From the NCBI GenBank assembly GCA_026261815.1, contig JAMPIT010000856.1:7486001-7550000 (forward strand): 64,000 bases of DNA. Reading direction: 5' to 3'. Numbering within the stretch: position 1 is the stretch's first letter; each line of letters starts with the position of its first letter. Source of the DNA: Monarcha castaneiventris obscurior. Lineage: Eukaryota; Chordata; Aves; Passeriformes; Monarchidae. A program made the translations under genes and the position numbers. This document shows, piece by piece, positions 25,449-35,500 of the stretch. A model generated the notes under the pieces. It had not been told where the DNA came from. It saw nothing but the letters and a program-made list of their open reading frames with translations, and did no database searches.

Positions 25449-25936
25449 CTCAAATCCTGGGGTCAGTTTTGGGCCCTTCATGACATGGAAGTGCTGGGGC
25501 ATGTCCAGGGAAGGGAATGGGGCTGGGGAAGGAGCTGGAGCACCAGGAGCAGCTGAGGGAGCTGGGACAGGGGCTCAGCCTGGAGAAAAGGAGCGCAGGG
25601 GGGACCTTGTGGTTCTGCACAACTCCCTGACAGGAGGGGGCAGCCGGGGGGATCGGGCTCTGCTCCCAGGAAACAGGGCAAGAGAAATGGCCTCAAGCTG
25701 TGTCAGGGGAGGGTCAAGTTGGATATTTGGAAGAATTGCCTCCTGGAAAGGACTGCCCAGCCCTAGCACAGCTGCCCAGGGCAGTGTTGATGTCCCCATG
25801 CCTGCAGGGATTTAACAGCCGTGTGGATGTGGCACTTGGGGACATGGGTTAGTGGTGGCTTTGACAGTGCTGAGGAATAGTTGAACTGGATGGACTTCAA
25901 GGCCTTTTCCAACCTAAACCATTCTGTGACTCTCCC
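25449..25936 (+). mobile_element. CR1 fragment, the longest 3' copy in the window
   Basis: About 490 bp of the CR1 3' end in sense orientation: 'ggggtcagttttgggccctt' near the start, 'ggacttcaaggccttttcc' near the end, and tail 'attctgtgactct'. The region includes the C-terminal end of the reverse-transcriptase ORF and the 3' UTR but is not translatable. Probably a single truncated insertion. Confidence 0.93.
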
Positions 25937-28602
25937 AATCACATGTAACTCTGCCAGCTCTTCCCACTCCCTGCTCTGCTCCAGGTCCTTTGCCAAGGGC
26001 ACACACAGCTCTGGCTCCAGAGTGGCTACAGAGGAAGAGCCCGAAGGCAGCAGGCATCACCTGGGCAGGAGGTGTGGGAGGGCAGCAGGGGGCTCATGGG
26101 GCTGATGGGAAAACACAGAGAGCTCAGTTTCATGCTACAGAGGAGCAGATATCCCCCAAAGATGTTAGACAGAGGGGACAGCCCTGCTGCAGCCAGCACA
26201 TCCCCATGGAGGGGCACAGGGAAGCAGAGGATGTGGGACATGGCTGGAGTTGGATCCCAGCTCCCTGCCAGGCACAACGGGTAAGGCCTCTGCCACCTTG
26301 GGGAGGGCCCAGCCCACGCAGCACGGAGCAGGCACCGTTCCCTCCCTCCCTCACCAGTTATTGTTCTTCCCTCCCCATCGCTCACTTACCTCCGAACACT
26401 TAAATCTCATCGCCTTTGTCAGTGTCGCTGGCTTTTAATTGAAATTCCTCAGACATCTCCTCATCAGCGCAGCCCATCAGTGAGTTTTGTGTGGGAAGTC
26501 ATTGTTTTCCTTTTGCAGCTGTGAAAGTTAAATTCTAGCGTTTTGCTCAGAGACTGCTTTTGTCTCTTCCCTTTCTTACACTGCCAAGCCCAATCTTACA
26601 ATCACAACCTCTTTCCTTTGTCTGAATATTTCATTTTCCATCTCTCCTCCACAGAGTCCCTCTGGTTCCATTTCAGGCTCCTCCACTTCTCTGGCCCATC
26701 CTGAGGGGCAGCTCCCACCTGTGGCTCCCTCCAGCCATTGCCAATGTTTTCCTTGCAAAGCACTTGGGAGGTTTGGAGAGCCCAGCCTGTTACTAACTCT
26801 TTACTGCTTGGTGTTTGAATCTGTAAGAGCAGCATCCAGCTCCCCAGGAGGGTTTGGACACCATGGAGCTGGGCAGACACTGAGGTGTCAGCACGTGCAG
26901 CACAGGGGCAGAGCCTGAGCCCTCCTTCTCTCACCAAACTGCCCCCATTAGCCCCTTTTCCCTCTCCAAAAGGCAAAGGCAGGCAATGAAAACATCTTTC
27001 CCAGCACGCTCAACCCCAACAATGTTCAAGAGAAGGACCCACACTGGCAGCAAAACCATGGGCAGCAGGAGGATGGGATGGGGTCTCTGCCTCCAGTGCC
27101 AAGCCAAGGGGGCTCGGTCCCCTCCCCTGGAGCAGAGCTTTTCTGTAATGCCTGGTATGTCCCCATGGGCATCCCCAGGGAACCTCGGTGCCCGCTCCCA
27201 TGCATAAACGGGTAATTGTGCCAGGTCCTAATGAGCCTGCACTGGGCTGAGGCCAGGAAATTAATTTTTCTTGTGCCGAGACTGACATGAGCCAAAGTTT
27301 CAGGAACAGAGGGCTGAGTGCAGGGAGGTCCCCAGCTCAGCAGTCACCCACGAGGACTCTGAGACAGGATGAAGAATTGGATGTTCAAAAGGCCTTTGAA
27401 ATAGAGGGAGGGCAGAGCAAACGCCCAACCCCCCTAATATGAGGTATTTTTAGGCTATTTTGTGTATTTTAGATGCTTTTGAGACATGCCTCGGCGGCAT
27501 CAAATATTTTAGGAATATAATATCTCATCTTGGAAATATCTGAGGTATTTTGGAGCTGTATACAGACGCATCCTGAGACAGGGAAGGGTTAGACTGTGGG
27601 TGTGGTTTCACAAGCAAGGGTGTAAATGTGCCTCCACATGTGCCTCTGTTATCTGTGCACACTTGGCCATTTCCATCCCAAGATGATTCACACCAGTCAC
27701 ACCATGGCTAGAGCACGAAGCCCAACTGGTGATCCTGAGCCTGGCACTGCCTGTGGAGCCACCACAGCAGAACCCAAGGAGCTGGAGCAAATAAATCCCT
27801 GAAAACCCTCATCTTTGGAAGTTAGTTCGGCACTGCAGAGCTTGAGAGCTCCCATGGGCCAGCCCTGGGATGCGAGCAGTGCTCTGGGCCCTTGTAAAAC
27901 AATAAACAGTGGTAATGAGCAGCATGGAAATGTGCAGAGGCTTGTAAAGCTGCTGCTCTGGAGAATAAGTCACCCGCTAAGGGCCAGCTGGGAAGAAGCT
28001 CCCGATGGATCAAGTGGATCTCTGTCTGCGTGTGCTGTGGCAGCAATGGCTGAGGGTCTGTCCGTGGCCCCTTCCCGTGGGAGGAAAAGCAAATCCACCT
28101 CCTGAGTGGGTGGGCCAGGGAGCAACAGGACTCTCTGATGGGGAGCTGGGCTCTTGCTCGCCAGGGGACATGCAAATGAGTGCCCGCATGTGCTCAGGCG
28201 TTCATCACAGCTAATTGGTGGCAGATGGCTGATGAGACACGGGTGGGATCCATCAGCCTCAGGATCAGCAGCTTTTGTCTTTGTGCTCTGACACACCTGA
28301 CATGACACTCCCAATCTGACTGTGAGCCAGTGGCGCTACTCCAGGTAATTAACAATCTGGATGATGATGATGTAGCTCCAGGTTTTAAGGCTGTTTGTTT
28401 TCCAAGGAAGGCTGGACATTTCCTCTTAGCAAAAATCTAGTGAGTTGGGGCAATTAACTTTTATTTCGAAATGACAATGTGTGAGCAGCATGGCTAGCCC
28501 GGAGCTGGGCACTTCCAGGCACTCAGAGCTCCGAAGGGCAATTGGCTTCTTAATTCCTCACGTAACCCTGCTCTCCGTCAGTGGGAAGCCGTTCCCCTTT
28601 GC
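25937..28602. other. Intergenic, middle part
   Basis: No gene or repeat was recognised. A short A+T-rich segment at 27430-27560 contains repeated tatttt motifs. The open frames here are short and unsupported. Confidence 0.65.
28280..28570. promoter_or_regulatory. Candidate intergenic regulatory island
   Basis: Repeat-free sequence with gtaattaacaatc, a tgatgatgatg run, gcaattaacttttatttcg and cttcttaattcctcacg, ending just before two CR1 tails. It is roughly midway between the two genes. Judged by composition and motifs only. Confidence 0.22.
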
Positions 28603-28736
28603 CCTTTAAAAGCCGGGTGGATGTGGTACTTGGGGACATGGGTTGGAGGTGGCATTGGCAGTGCTGGGGGAGCACTTGGACTGGGTGGTCTTGGAAGGCT
28701 TTTCCAACCCACCGGATTCTGCGACTCCGTGATTCC
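28603..28736 (+). mobile_element. CR1 3'-end fragment
   Basis: Sense copy running from 'gggtggatgtggtacttggg' to 'ttttccaacccaccggattc'. It shares its 5' part with the next copy and with 25449-25936, so the three belong to one subfamily. Confidence 0.88.
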
Positions 28737-29007
28737 AGGGCTCGTTCCGGGTCTTTTCCCGGTCTCTATCCCGGAGGCGGTGCTAGAGGGCGCCCGGGGC
28801 CCGTGAACCGGCACCGGGAGCGGGGTGAGCCCGCAGGGTCCGGGGCTCGGGTGCGATGGGAGCTCCTGTACCTGCCTGCTGCCGTGGGGGTGATGATGGG
28901 AGCAGGGGGACGGGAATATGGGGGGAAGCAGGAGCCAGGACTGGGTGATGGAGATGGTCCCTGTGGGGGTCACTCCTCAGGCACCGCGGTGTCATTGCCC
29001 CATCCCC

Positions 29008-29144
29008 AAGGGGATTTAACAGATGCGTGGATGTGGCACTTGGGGACATGGGTTAGTGGTGGGCTTGGCAGTGCAGGGGGAATGGTTGGACTCGTTGGTC
29101 TTGGAGATCTTCTCCAAGCTGAACGATTCCATGATTCTATGATC
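29008..29144 (+). mobile_element. CR1 3'-end fragment
   Basis: Sense copy from 'ggggatttaacagatgcgtg' to an intact octamer tail 'ccatgattctatgatc'. Same subfamily as the copy 270 bp to its left. Confidence 0.92.
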
Positions 29145-31517
29145 ACGCAAGAAAGGGGGGCACAAAATGAAGCCACAGAGCAACAACTCACAGGGATGGA
29201 TACAGCCACTTCCACCCAGGAGAAACAGGGGTCCTCAGCTCCTCTGGGATACCTGTATCCCATTCCCAGCTCTCTTCCCCAGACACTTGCTGAGCACAAG
29301 CCGTGCTACTTCCACCAGGTGAGGGTCCTTTCTAAGCAGGGAAATCACAGCAAATGGAGCTGTTACTACGGCCATATGGAAATACGGCTGCTCTCCAAGA
29401 GCCCATAGCTCTTGGCAAGGGAGCAGAGAGGTCAAGAGGGGCATTTTCCCTGCTTTTTGCAAGCCGCGCACCAGGTACAGTGGATGGGTGCTCCTGGGGC
29501 AGAGGGCTCCGCCATCCTGGCTCCAATCCAATCTCCACCTGCACAGAGTTTCCCCTCCATGGGCCACGAACACACCTGGACAAGAAGGTTTCTGCACTGA
29601 CTGGACCTGCACCTGGCACTGCAGGAGCTAAAGCAGGTTTAATGTGCCCAAATAGGTGTTGGAGGAGGGGGTGCTGCAGGGTTCCAGGGCTGTCCAAAAC
29701 CATCCGTGGTGTTTTGGGGAGCTGTGGAGGACCCGGAGGCAGCAGGGACATTCCTGGTCAGCCACAGCCCCCTCATGTTTTGCTGAGCACGGTGTGTCTG
29801 TGATGTGCTGGGTGCCTGCATGCAGGACTGGGGGACCCTCTTCACTGGGGTTTTAATTCTGCTTCAAGTAAACAGTGTTGAGAAACTCTCCTGTTCCTGC
29901 CAGTGGGAGGAACCAGCAGAATCCCTTTCCCACAACGAGCCATTCCCAGCCTCGCAGTGAGCAGCAGCCTCCCAACCCCAGAGTGCATTTTCCATTTCCA
30001 TCGTTTTCTGCAGCTGCTGTTTTAAAACCCTTCCCAGCTCAGCGACAAGACTTTCCTCCGAGATCAAAAATCGTGATTTGATGTGAGCAAATTATTTTCT
30101 TGCCACTATGTCGAGGTTTGCTCTCTTTTTGCACACTCACTCGAGTATTTCCTTGTTCATTGCCCTCGTTACAGCTTGGCAGCCCTGGCTTTTGGGGGAG
30201 AGCCCTTAACTTCATTCCATCAGCTGGATTCCATTAGCCAGCTAATCTACTGATTACAATCCACACACAGGATATTTTCTCCTTGCTGTTATCAGAAAAA
30301 AATATGGGCATCAGTACAAAAGGAAGGGGAAAAAAACCTAGAAAAAACAATTTACAATTGAGAGAACGGAAATAAATATATCATAGTCACATGAGGAAGT
30401 AGTAACCACGGAGCTATTTTGGGCACAATACATCATGCAAAGGATGATGTGTCTTTCAAGCGCATTTCAAGCCCAAAATTCAAGGCACAAAATGGTTTTG
30501 GAAAGTAAATTCTCACATACATTAAGCACCGTGCCAAGGAGTGGGGTTGGATGCTGTCAGGCTTTGCATTTCAGGTTTGCTCATAGTTTGCATACAGGAA
30601 GCCAGAGCCTCAGCAGGACAATCCCACAGCTAAAACCACACAGGTGCTGATGGATTCTGTTGGATCGGGATCGTCCTGGATCAATCTCACTGGGCAGAGC
30701 CAGAGGTGGGGTCTTTTCCAACTTAAATGATTCTGAGATTCATAACCCACAGTGGATGCACACCCAGTGCTGGTGGGTCACTTCTTGTTCCCTAGAGAAT
30801 CGCGCATACCCAAAATCACAAGTGCCTTAAAAATACCTGCATGATTCAAAACCAAACTGTCACCTTGGCTAACCCTCCTCTGTCCTGAGTAAACACGGCA
30901 CATGTGAAACACCAACAAATTAGGGTGCAATAATCAGCTGTCGCAGCTCTTCCACCCCTTCCAAATGAGGCTGGGGCTCGTTTTGGGGATATGCCCTCTG
31001 TAATGATGCTTCCTTTGGCTGTATGGAGATTTTATTTTAGTTATATGTTTTAATCACTTTAAATCAGAAATAATTCAGGTCCCCGAGGAGCTGTTGTGGG
31101 ATGATGGATTGATCTCACCAGGTGTGAGCCACAGCCAGTGCCCGGGGCCAGTGCAGGGTGAAAGTGACATCGAAACCTGATAGATTTGCTGTGTTTAATG
31201 GTAAAAAAAACCTCCCTGGAAAGTACCTGCCTTGTTCTTCCTCTCTCCCCAAGGTACCCGAGTTACCTGCTGTGCTGGAGGCGTGTAACACACCCCGTAG
31301 CCTGCAGCTCTCACTGCATCCCACAGCCCATGGGAACGGGCACCAGCCATGGGAACGGGGTGCCGAGAGCCTTCGGGGAGGGCTCAGGCGGGGGCCGGTG
31401 CCCAGTGCCCTGTGTGCCCAGGCAGGAAATCCCCCCCGGCATTGTGAGACAATTCCGTGCTGCATTGTCTGCCCTGCCCGGTGTCTGAGCTGCCTCCCAC
31501 GGGAATAACCCTTGTTT
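29145..31517. other. Intergenic, PKD1 side
   Basis: No gene was recognised. One minimal CR1 tail lies at 30700-30742. A purine/A+T-rich stretch occurs near 30290-30420. Confidence 0.65.
30700..30742 (+). mobile_element. CR1 3' tail, very short
   Basis: 'gtcttttccaacttaaatga' followed by a decayed tail 'ttctgagattc'. Strongly diverged. Confidence 0.65.
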
Positions 31518-31830
31518 CCCGGGATTCTCCTGTCCCGAGGATGTTCACGTTCCACGGGATGCCGCCGCTGCCTGGGATGCTTCTGTCCTCAGGATGCCCG
31601 TATTCCCCGGGATGGCCCCTGTCTCCCGGAATCCCCCTGCTCCCGGGACGCTCCTTTCCTACGGGATCCCCCTGTTCCTAGGACACCCCTTCCCCAGGGG
31701 ATCCCCCTGCTCCCGGAACACCCCTGTCCCCCGAGACCCCGCTTGCTCTCCGGGACACTCCTTTCCCACGGGACCCTCCTGCTTCCGGGACCCGTGTGCT
31801 GTCCCACTGCCCCGGGACACCCCTTGTTCT
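31518..31830. repeat. 18-bp minisatellite at the PKD1 promoter
   Basis: About 17 degenerate units with a gggat/gggac core recurring near 31521, 31538, 31556, 31573, 31591, 31609, 31627, 31645, 31663, 31680, 31698, 31715, 31733, 31752, 31770, 31787 and 31814, a spacing of 17-18 bases. The consensus is roughly cgggatncccctgctccc. As 18 is a multiple of three, it creates long open frames with a Pro/Gly-rich hexapeptide periodicity; these are artefacts of the repeat. It abuts the GC-box promoter of PKD1. Confidence 0.88.
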
Positions 31831-32064
31831 CCGTGCCCCCTGCCCTCCTCGCCCACCGCCGCCCGGGAGCGCCGCGGGAGCCGGGCCGGAGCGGGGGCGG
31901 CCCGGGCGGGCGCGGGGCCGGAGCGGGGCTGGAGCGGCGCCGTGTTTCCGTCGGGCGGTAGGCGGAGCGGGGGCGGCCGCGGCCGGGCGGAGCAGCAGAG
32001 CCGAGCGGCGCCGGGCCGGGCCGGGGCTGTCAGCGCGGCGAGCGGGGCCCCAGCGGGCCGGGCC

Positions 32065-32082
32065 ATGGCGGGCGGGCGCTGA
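32065..32082 (+). CDS. Upstream ORF in the PKD1 leader (MAGGR)
   Basis: ATG at 32065 in a strong context (gccATGg), followed by four codons and TGA at 32080-32082. It only matters if transcription starts upstream of it. A strong short uORF would be expected to reduce initiation at the main start. Confidence 0.45.
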   Translation: MAGGR

Positions 32083-32141
32083 GGCGGCGGAGCGCGGCGG
32101 GGCGGGCGGCCGGGGCGGCGGCGGCGCGCCGGGGCCATGCC

Positions 32142-32183
32142 ATGCCCGTAGGGAGAGATGCCTTTGGGAAATGGAGACACTAG
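32142..32183 (+). CDS. Upstream ORF overlapping the 32158 ATG
   Basis: ATG at 32142, thirteen codons, TAG at 32181-32183, in another frame from the ATG at 32158 and overlapping it. It ends before the ATG at 32198. A further four-codon ORF starts at 32137 and stops at 32149-32151. Confidence 0.4.
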   Translation: MPVGRDAFGKWRH

Positions 32184-32402
32184 AGCACAGCGCAAACATG
32201 GCGCCCCCGCGGCGCGGCTGCCGCTGCCGGGCTGGTGCCTGCTCTGCTCGCTGCTGTGCGGGGGGCTCGCCGCGACCCCGGCCCCCGCCTGCCGGCCCTG
32301 CGCCCCGGGCTGTGCCTGCGCCGCGCCCGCCTGCGCCGTCAACTGCTCGGCCCGCGGCGTGGAGCGCCCGGGGGCCGCCGTGCCCCCCGCCGCCACCGCG
32401 CT
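32158..32402 (+). CDS. PKD1: PKD1 exon 1 (signal peptide and LRR N-terminal cap of polycystin-1)
   Basis: Polycystin-1 is a large 11-pass membrane receptor of the primary cilium that works with polycystin-2. Exon 1 encodes the signal peptide and the cysteine-rich LRR N-terminal cap. From the only ATG in this frame (32158) it gives 81 codons plus two bases. A hydrophobic segment (LPLPGWCLLCSLLCGGLA) precedes CRPCAPGCAC and AVNCSARG, matching human CGPCEPPCLCG and RVNCSGRG, including the N-glycosylation site. The segment ends ATAL with donor GCT|gtgagt in phase 2, exactly as in human exon 1, and lies head to head with RAB26 as in human 16p13.3. The first 13 codons are hydrophilic and absent from mammals. 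The true start may be 32198, which is one base out of frame here (see findings). Exon 2 lies outside what I could identify. Confidence 0.88.
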
Positions 32403-32560
32403 GTGAGTACCGGGGACGCCGGGCACGGGCGGGGAGCGAGGGCCCGGCGCGGCCCGGGGGATGCGCGGTGCCGCCGGCCGAGCCCGGGGAGCTGGGTAAC
32501 CCCGGTGTCCCGCCGCGGTGGATGGAGCGGGAGGTTCTGGGGGGATAGCAGGAGGAGGGA

Positions 32561-35500
32561 ACGAGCGGTTGGATGGGAGTTAAACACTCCTTAAAGCAAA
32601 TCCGAAAGACGCAACTAGCAAGTAACGAACACTTCTCCGTGGAAGCGCTGGGATGGAATGACAGATGTGTTTGTGTGTAGATGCTGGCGTTGTTTTGGGT
32701 AGATCAATCAGGCGTGTTCCGTGGAGGGGCACGGGAATGGTCCATGTGTTCTGTCACTGAGATAAACTTACTGCATGACGCAAAAAACAGACGTAGGGGA
32801 AAAGTTTGGTTTTCCGTAGGGAGCAACTTTTCAGTTCTTGACGAGACAAAAGCATTGAGTGATTCATACAAGAGAGATGACGTGGGGCCCGGCGCGGTGG
32901 ATGGATCTCACATGAACTAATTTCTGGGGGTATTTCACTGCATTAAGGGTCTGCTTTTCTATTTGGATATTCGTAACTAAGCTTCCACTTTTTAGTATCA
33001 ATACAGAGATACTGCAGAAGTTGTGGAGTACTACAGTAAACGTACATTGTAGGTTTTTCAGGCTGCGTCTGGACTAACTTGAGGAAAATGTGCACATCTC
33101 TAAATCCAGCAGCCAAGGTGTTCTCCAGCTCTTCTCTTACTAGATATATTTAGACTTTTGCAAACAAACCAGCCATTGTTTGTTGCAGAAAGTCCCCAAC
33201 TGGAAAAGACTGGTTTTTATTAAGGAGGTTCTGGATTTGTGTTATCTGTTGTTGGTTTGAGATGGGGATCTGCAGCTCCCGAGGCTGCAACAGAGGTGGA
33301 ACCTGCCAAGCTCCTCGCTGCTCACTGTAGAGCAGCCTCCTGAAGGCTGTGATGACCAGTCCTTCGTTTGGCTTTTTGAGGATTTGGGGCTATTACAATG
33401 TGTTTCTGTGGTTATTAATTTTGGTAGTAAGTGTTTGAGACTATGTTATTGTTGTTCAGAGGCGCTGAGTTGTGAAAGCTCCCAGAATGTTTTGGATTAG
33501 ATGTTGTGCAGTGACAGATGGAAGTGGGACATAAAGCTCTTGAAGGTGAACAAAACCATGGGAAGGGGAAATCTACGGGAGCAATCGGTGGTGTGAATGG
33601 CACCACGTTCTGATCCCAGAAGTGTTTGGGTAGGGCACAGAGCTGTGCTCTGCTGAGGACTGGTTGTGTTAGGAATTTAGGCTGTAGAGTCGTCTTTGTC
33701 AGGCAGCTCATCACTGTGTGTGCAGCAGCTAGAAATGTGTGCTGGTCCTGTTCTGAGGGCTGGGTAAGATGTGCTGAAGTGAGTTTCTTTTAAGTTTACT
33801 GCCCTGTTTGGCCTCCTGATGATGGCAGAGAATGCAGGTGTAATCATTCTGTCCTTATAACCGTGAAGAATTTACAGATTCATGTCACTGGGATGAGAGG
33901 GACTCTGGCTCATGGCGCAGTGAGGTTATACAAGTGGTTTTGCCTATTAATTTCACATGCCCTTTGTTGAACGCTGACAGATAAATAAGGTTTATCTATT
34001 CTCTCATTAGAGGAAAAATTACTTTTTAATATCTCAACAACCCCTTTTAAAAAAATTTATTATTCTGAAATGAAAGCAGCCTTTAGGAAGGCCAAGTTCT
34101 GAAAATTCCCGGACCCTGCTCAGGCGTGTGCTTGCAGCTGCACTCAGCAACTGCGATTCCATATTTCTGGCTGTAGAAGCGAGGCCTAGGAAATGAATTC
34201 CTCTTGTATCCAACGTTTTAGACAGAGCAGCTTGGAGGAAATAAATGCCAACTGTGGCCGCACTGTTACCAGGAGCACAGGGAAATGTCCCATCCAAAGA
34301 ATCACTAAGGAAATGGGCTCTGCTGCTCGCAGACACCACATACCTCGCTGGAAGCAGTCTCCAGGCAGAGAATGGGAATATTGGCCCCTTCCCATCGCCA
34401 GAGTCAGGTTCTTGAAGTGTAACGCAAAGTCTGGCTGGAACCAGGAGCAGAGTCTGTTTTTCCAAATAATCCGCAGTGCACAACATGCAGAACTGAACTT
34501 GAGGAGCACCGCGCTTCAAGTGGCAGCATTTGCACTTCTGAGCCCCTCCATCCGAGGAATGCTCTGATCCATCTCTTTTCAAGTGCTTTGCTCTCAGCGC
34601 TACCGGATTTTGTTCACATTTATTTGAGCCTGAGCTGTTTCTTGAGCTTTCATCGCTTATTTCATTCCTCAACTGGAAATAAACCTCACTAGCGTTTTCT
34701 GACTTTCCCTTGCAAATACTGATTCTTTCTGACACATCTTCAGTGTCATGGCAGGTTTGAAGTGGAAATTAGAATCTCGATGTAAAAGGACGAGAGTTGA
34801 AACTTCCTTTATTTTCCCCTCATTAGCATGGAATAGTATTTGTGCATGGGTGAGAAGGAGAAGCTGAGATCAGAGGAGCTCTGCTATCGTCAGGCTTCTG
34901 CAGAAGCAGGTTTGGGGATCAGAACTTTCATCCAAAACCCAGTGGGGTTTTTTGTGGATTTGGCAGTGAGCCTTGGGGTTGCACTGCCCAGCTGGTGACT
35001 TCACCTAAACAAACCTTAAAATAAACAGATCCTGTAATTCAGGAACCTGGAGTCTGTGATATTTTAAATTTCAAGAGTCAGCAACAATTGGTAGATTTTG
35101 ATATATACTACATGATACAGGAAAAGCCTGTTCAAGGCTTGAGGTGTCTTCAAAAGCTATTGCGGGGAAAAAAATTCCAGTTTAAATTAAAATCTAATTC
35201 AGGTAAACCCACAGGCAGCGGAGTGTCTGTACAGTAGTGTCCAGGCCACAAAAGCAAAATAGCTCTATTGCTGTTCCTAGAAAAAATTGAGACAGCCTGT
35301 AATGTCATTCTTGTAGGAAGCCATATCCCAGCGAAAACAAGGCTGCGTTTCTCTTTTGTAAGAAATTTTGGAGGGGGAAAAGGGCCCAAATGAGGTGCTA
35401 GATAAATATTTTGCCAATGAGATTCCTTCAGGCTGTGGAAGGGACCAGTCCCATAAGTAACTTATAGCTATAGTTTGAGTATGAACAAGGAGGCGATTCT

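Larger units (their letters stand above)
31780..32560. promoter_or_regulatory. CpG island and promoter of PKD1
   Basis: Extremely G+C- and CpG-rich. GC boxes (gggcgg, gggggcgg) lie at about 31893-31975 on the plus strand, with no TATA box. This agrees with the TATA-less GC-rich PKD1 promoter known from mammals. Transcription probably starts within 31900-32060. The leader contains ATGs at 32065, 32137 and 32142 ahead of the annotated start. Confidence 0.8.

Noticed and set aside
24471..25502. 343-codon minus-strand open frame in the intergenic region
   Set aside because: Its first codons lie in the antisense of a CR1 copy and the rest shows no domain, signal peptide or family resemblance. Stop codons are sparse in this composition.
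31457..32082. Pro/Gly-rich plus-strand frames upstream of PKD1
   Set aside because: They follow the 18-bp repeat, whose unit is a multiple of three, and then the GC-rich leader. No start context or homology.
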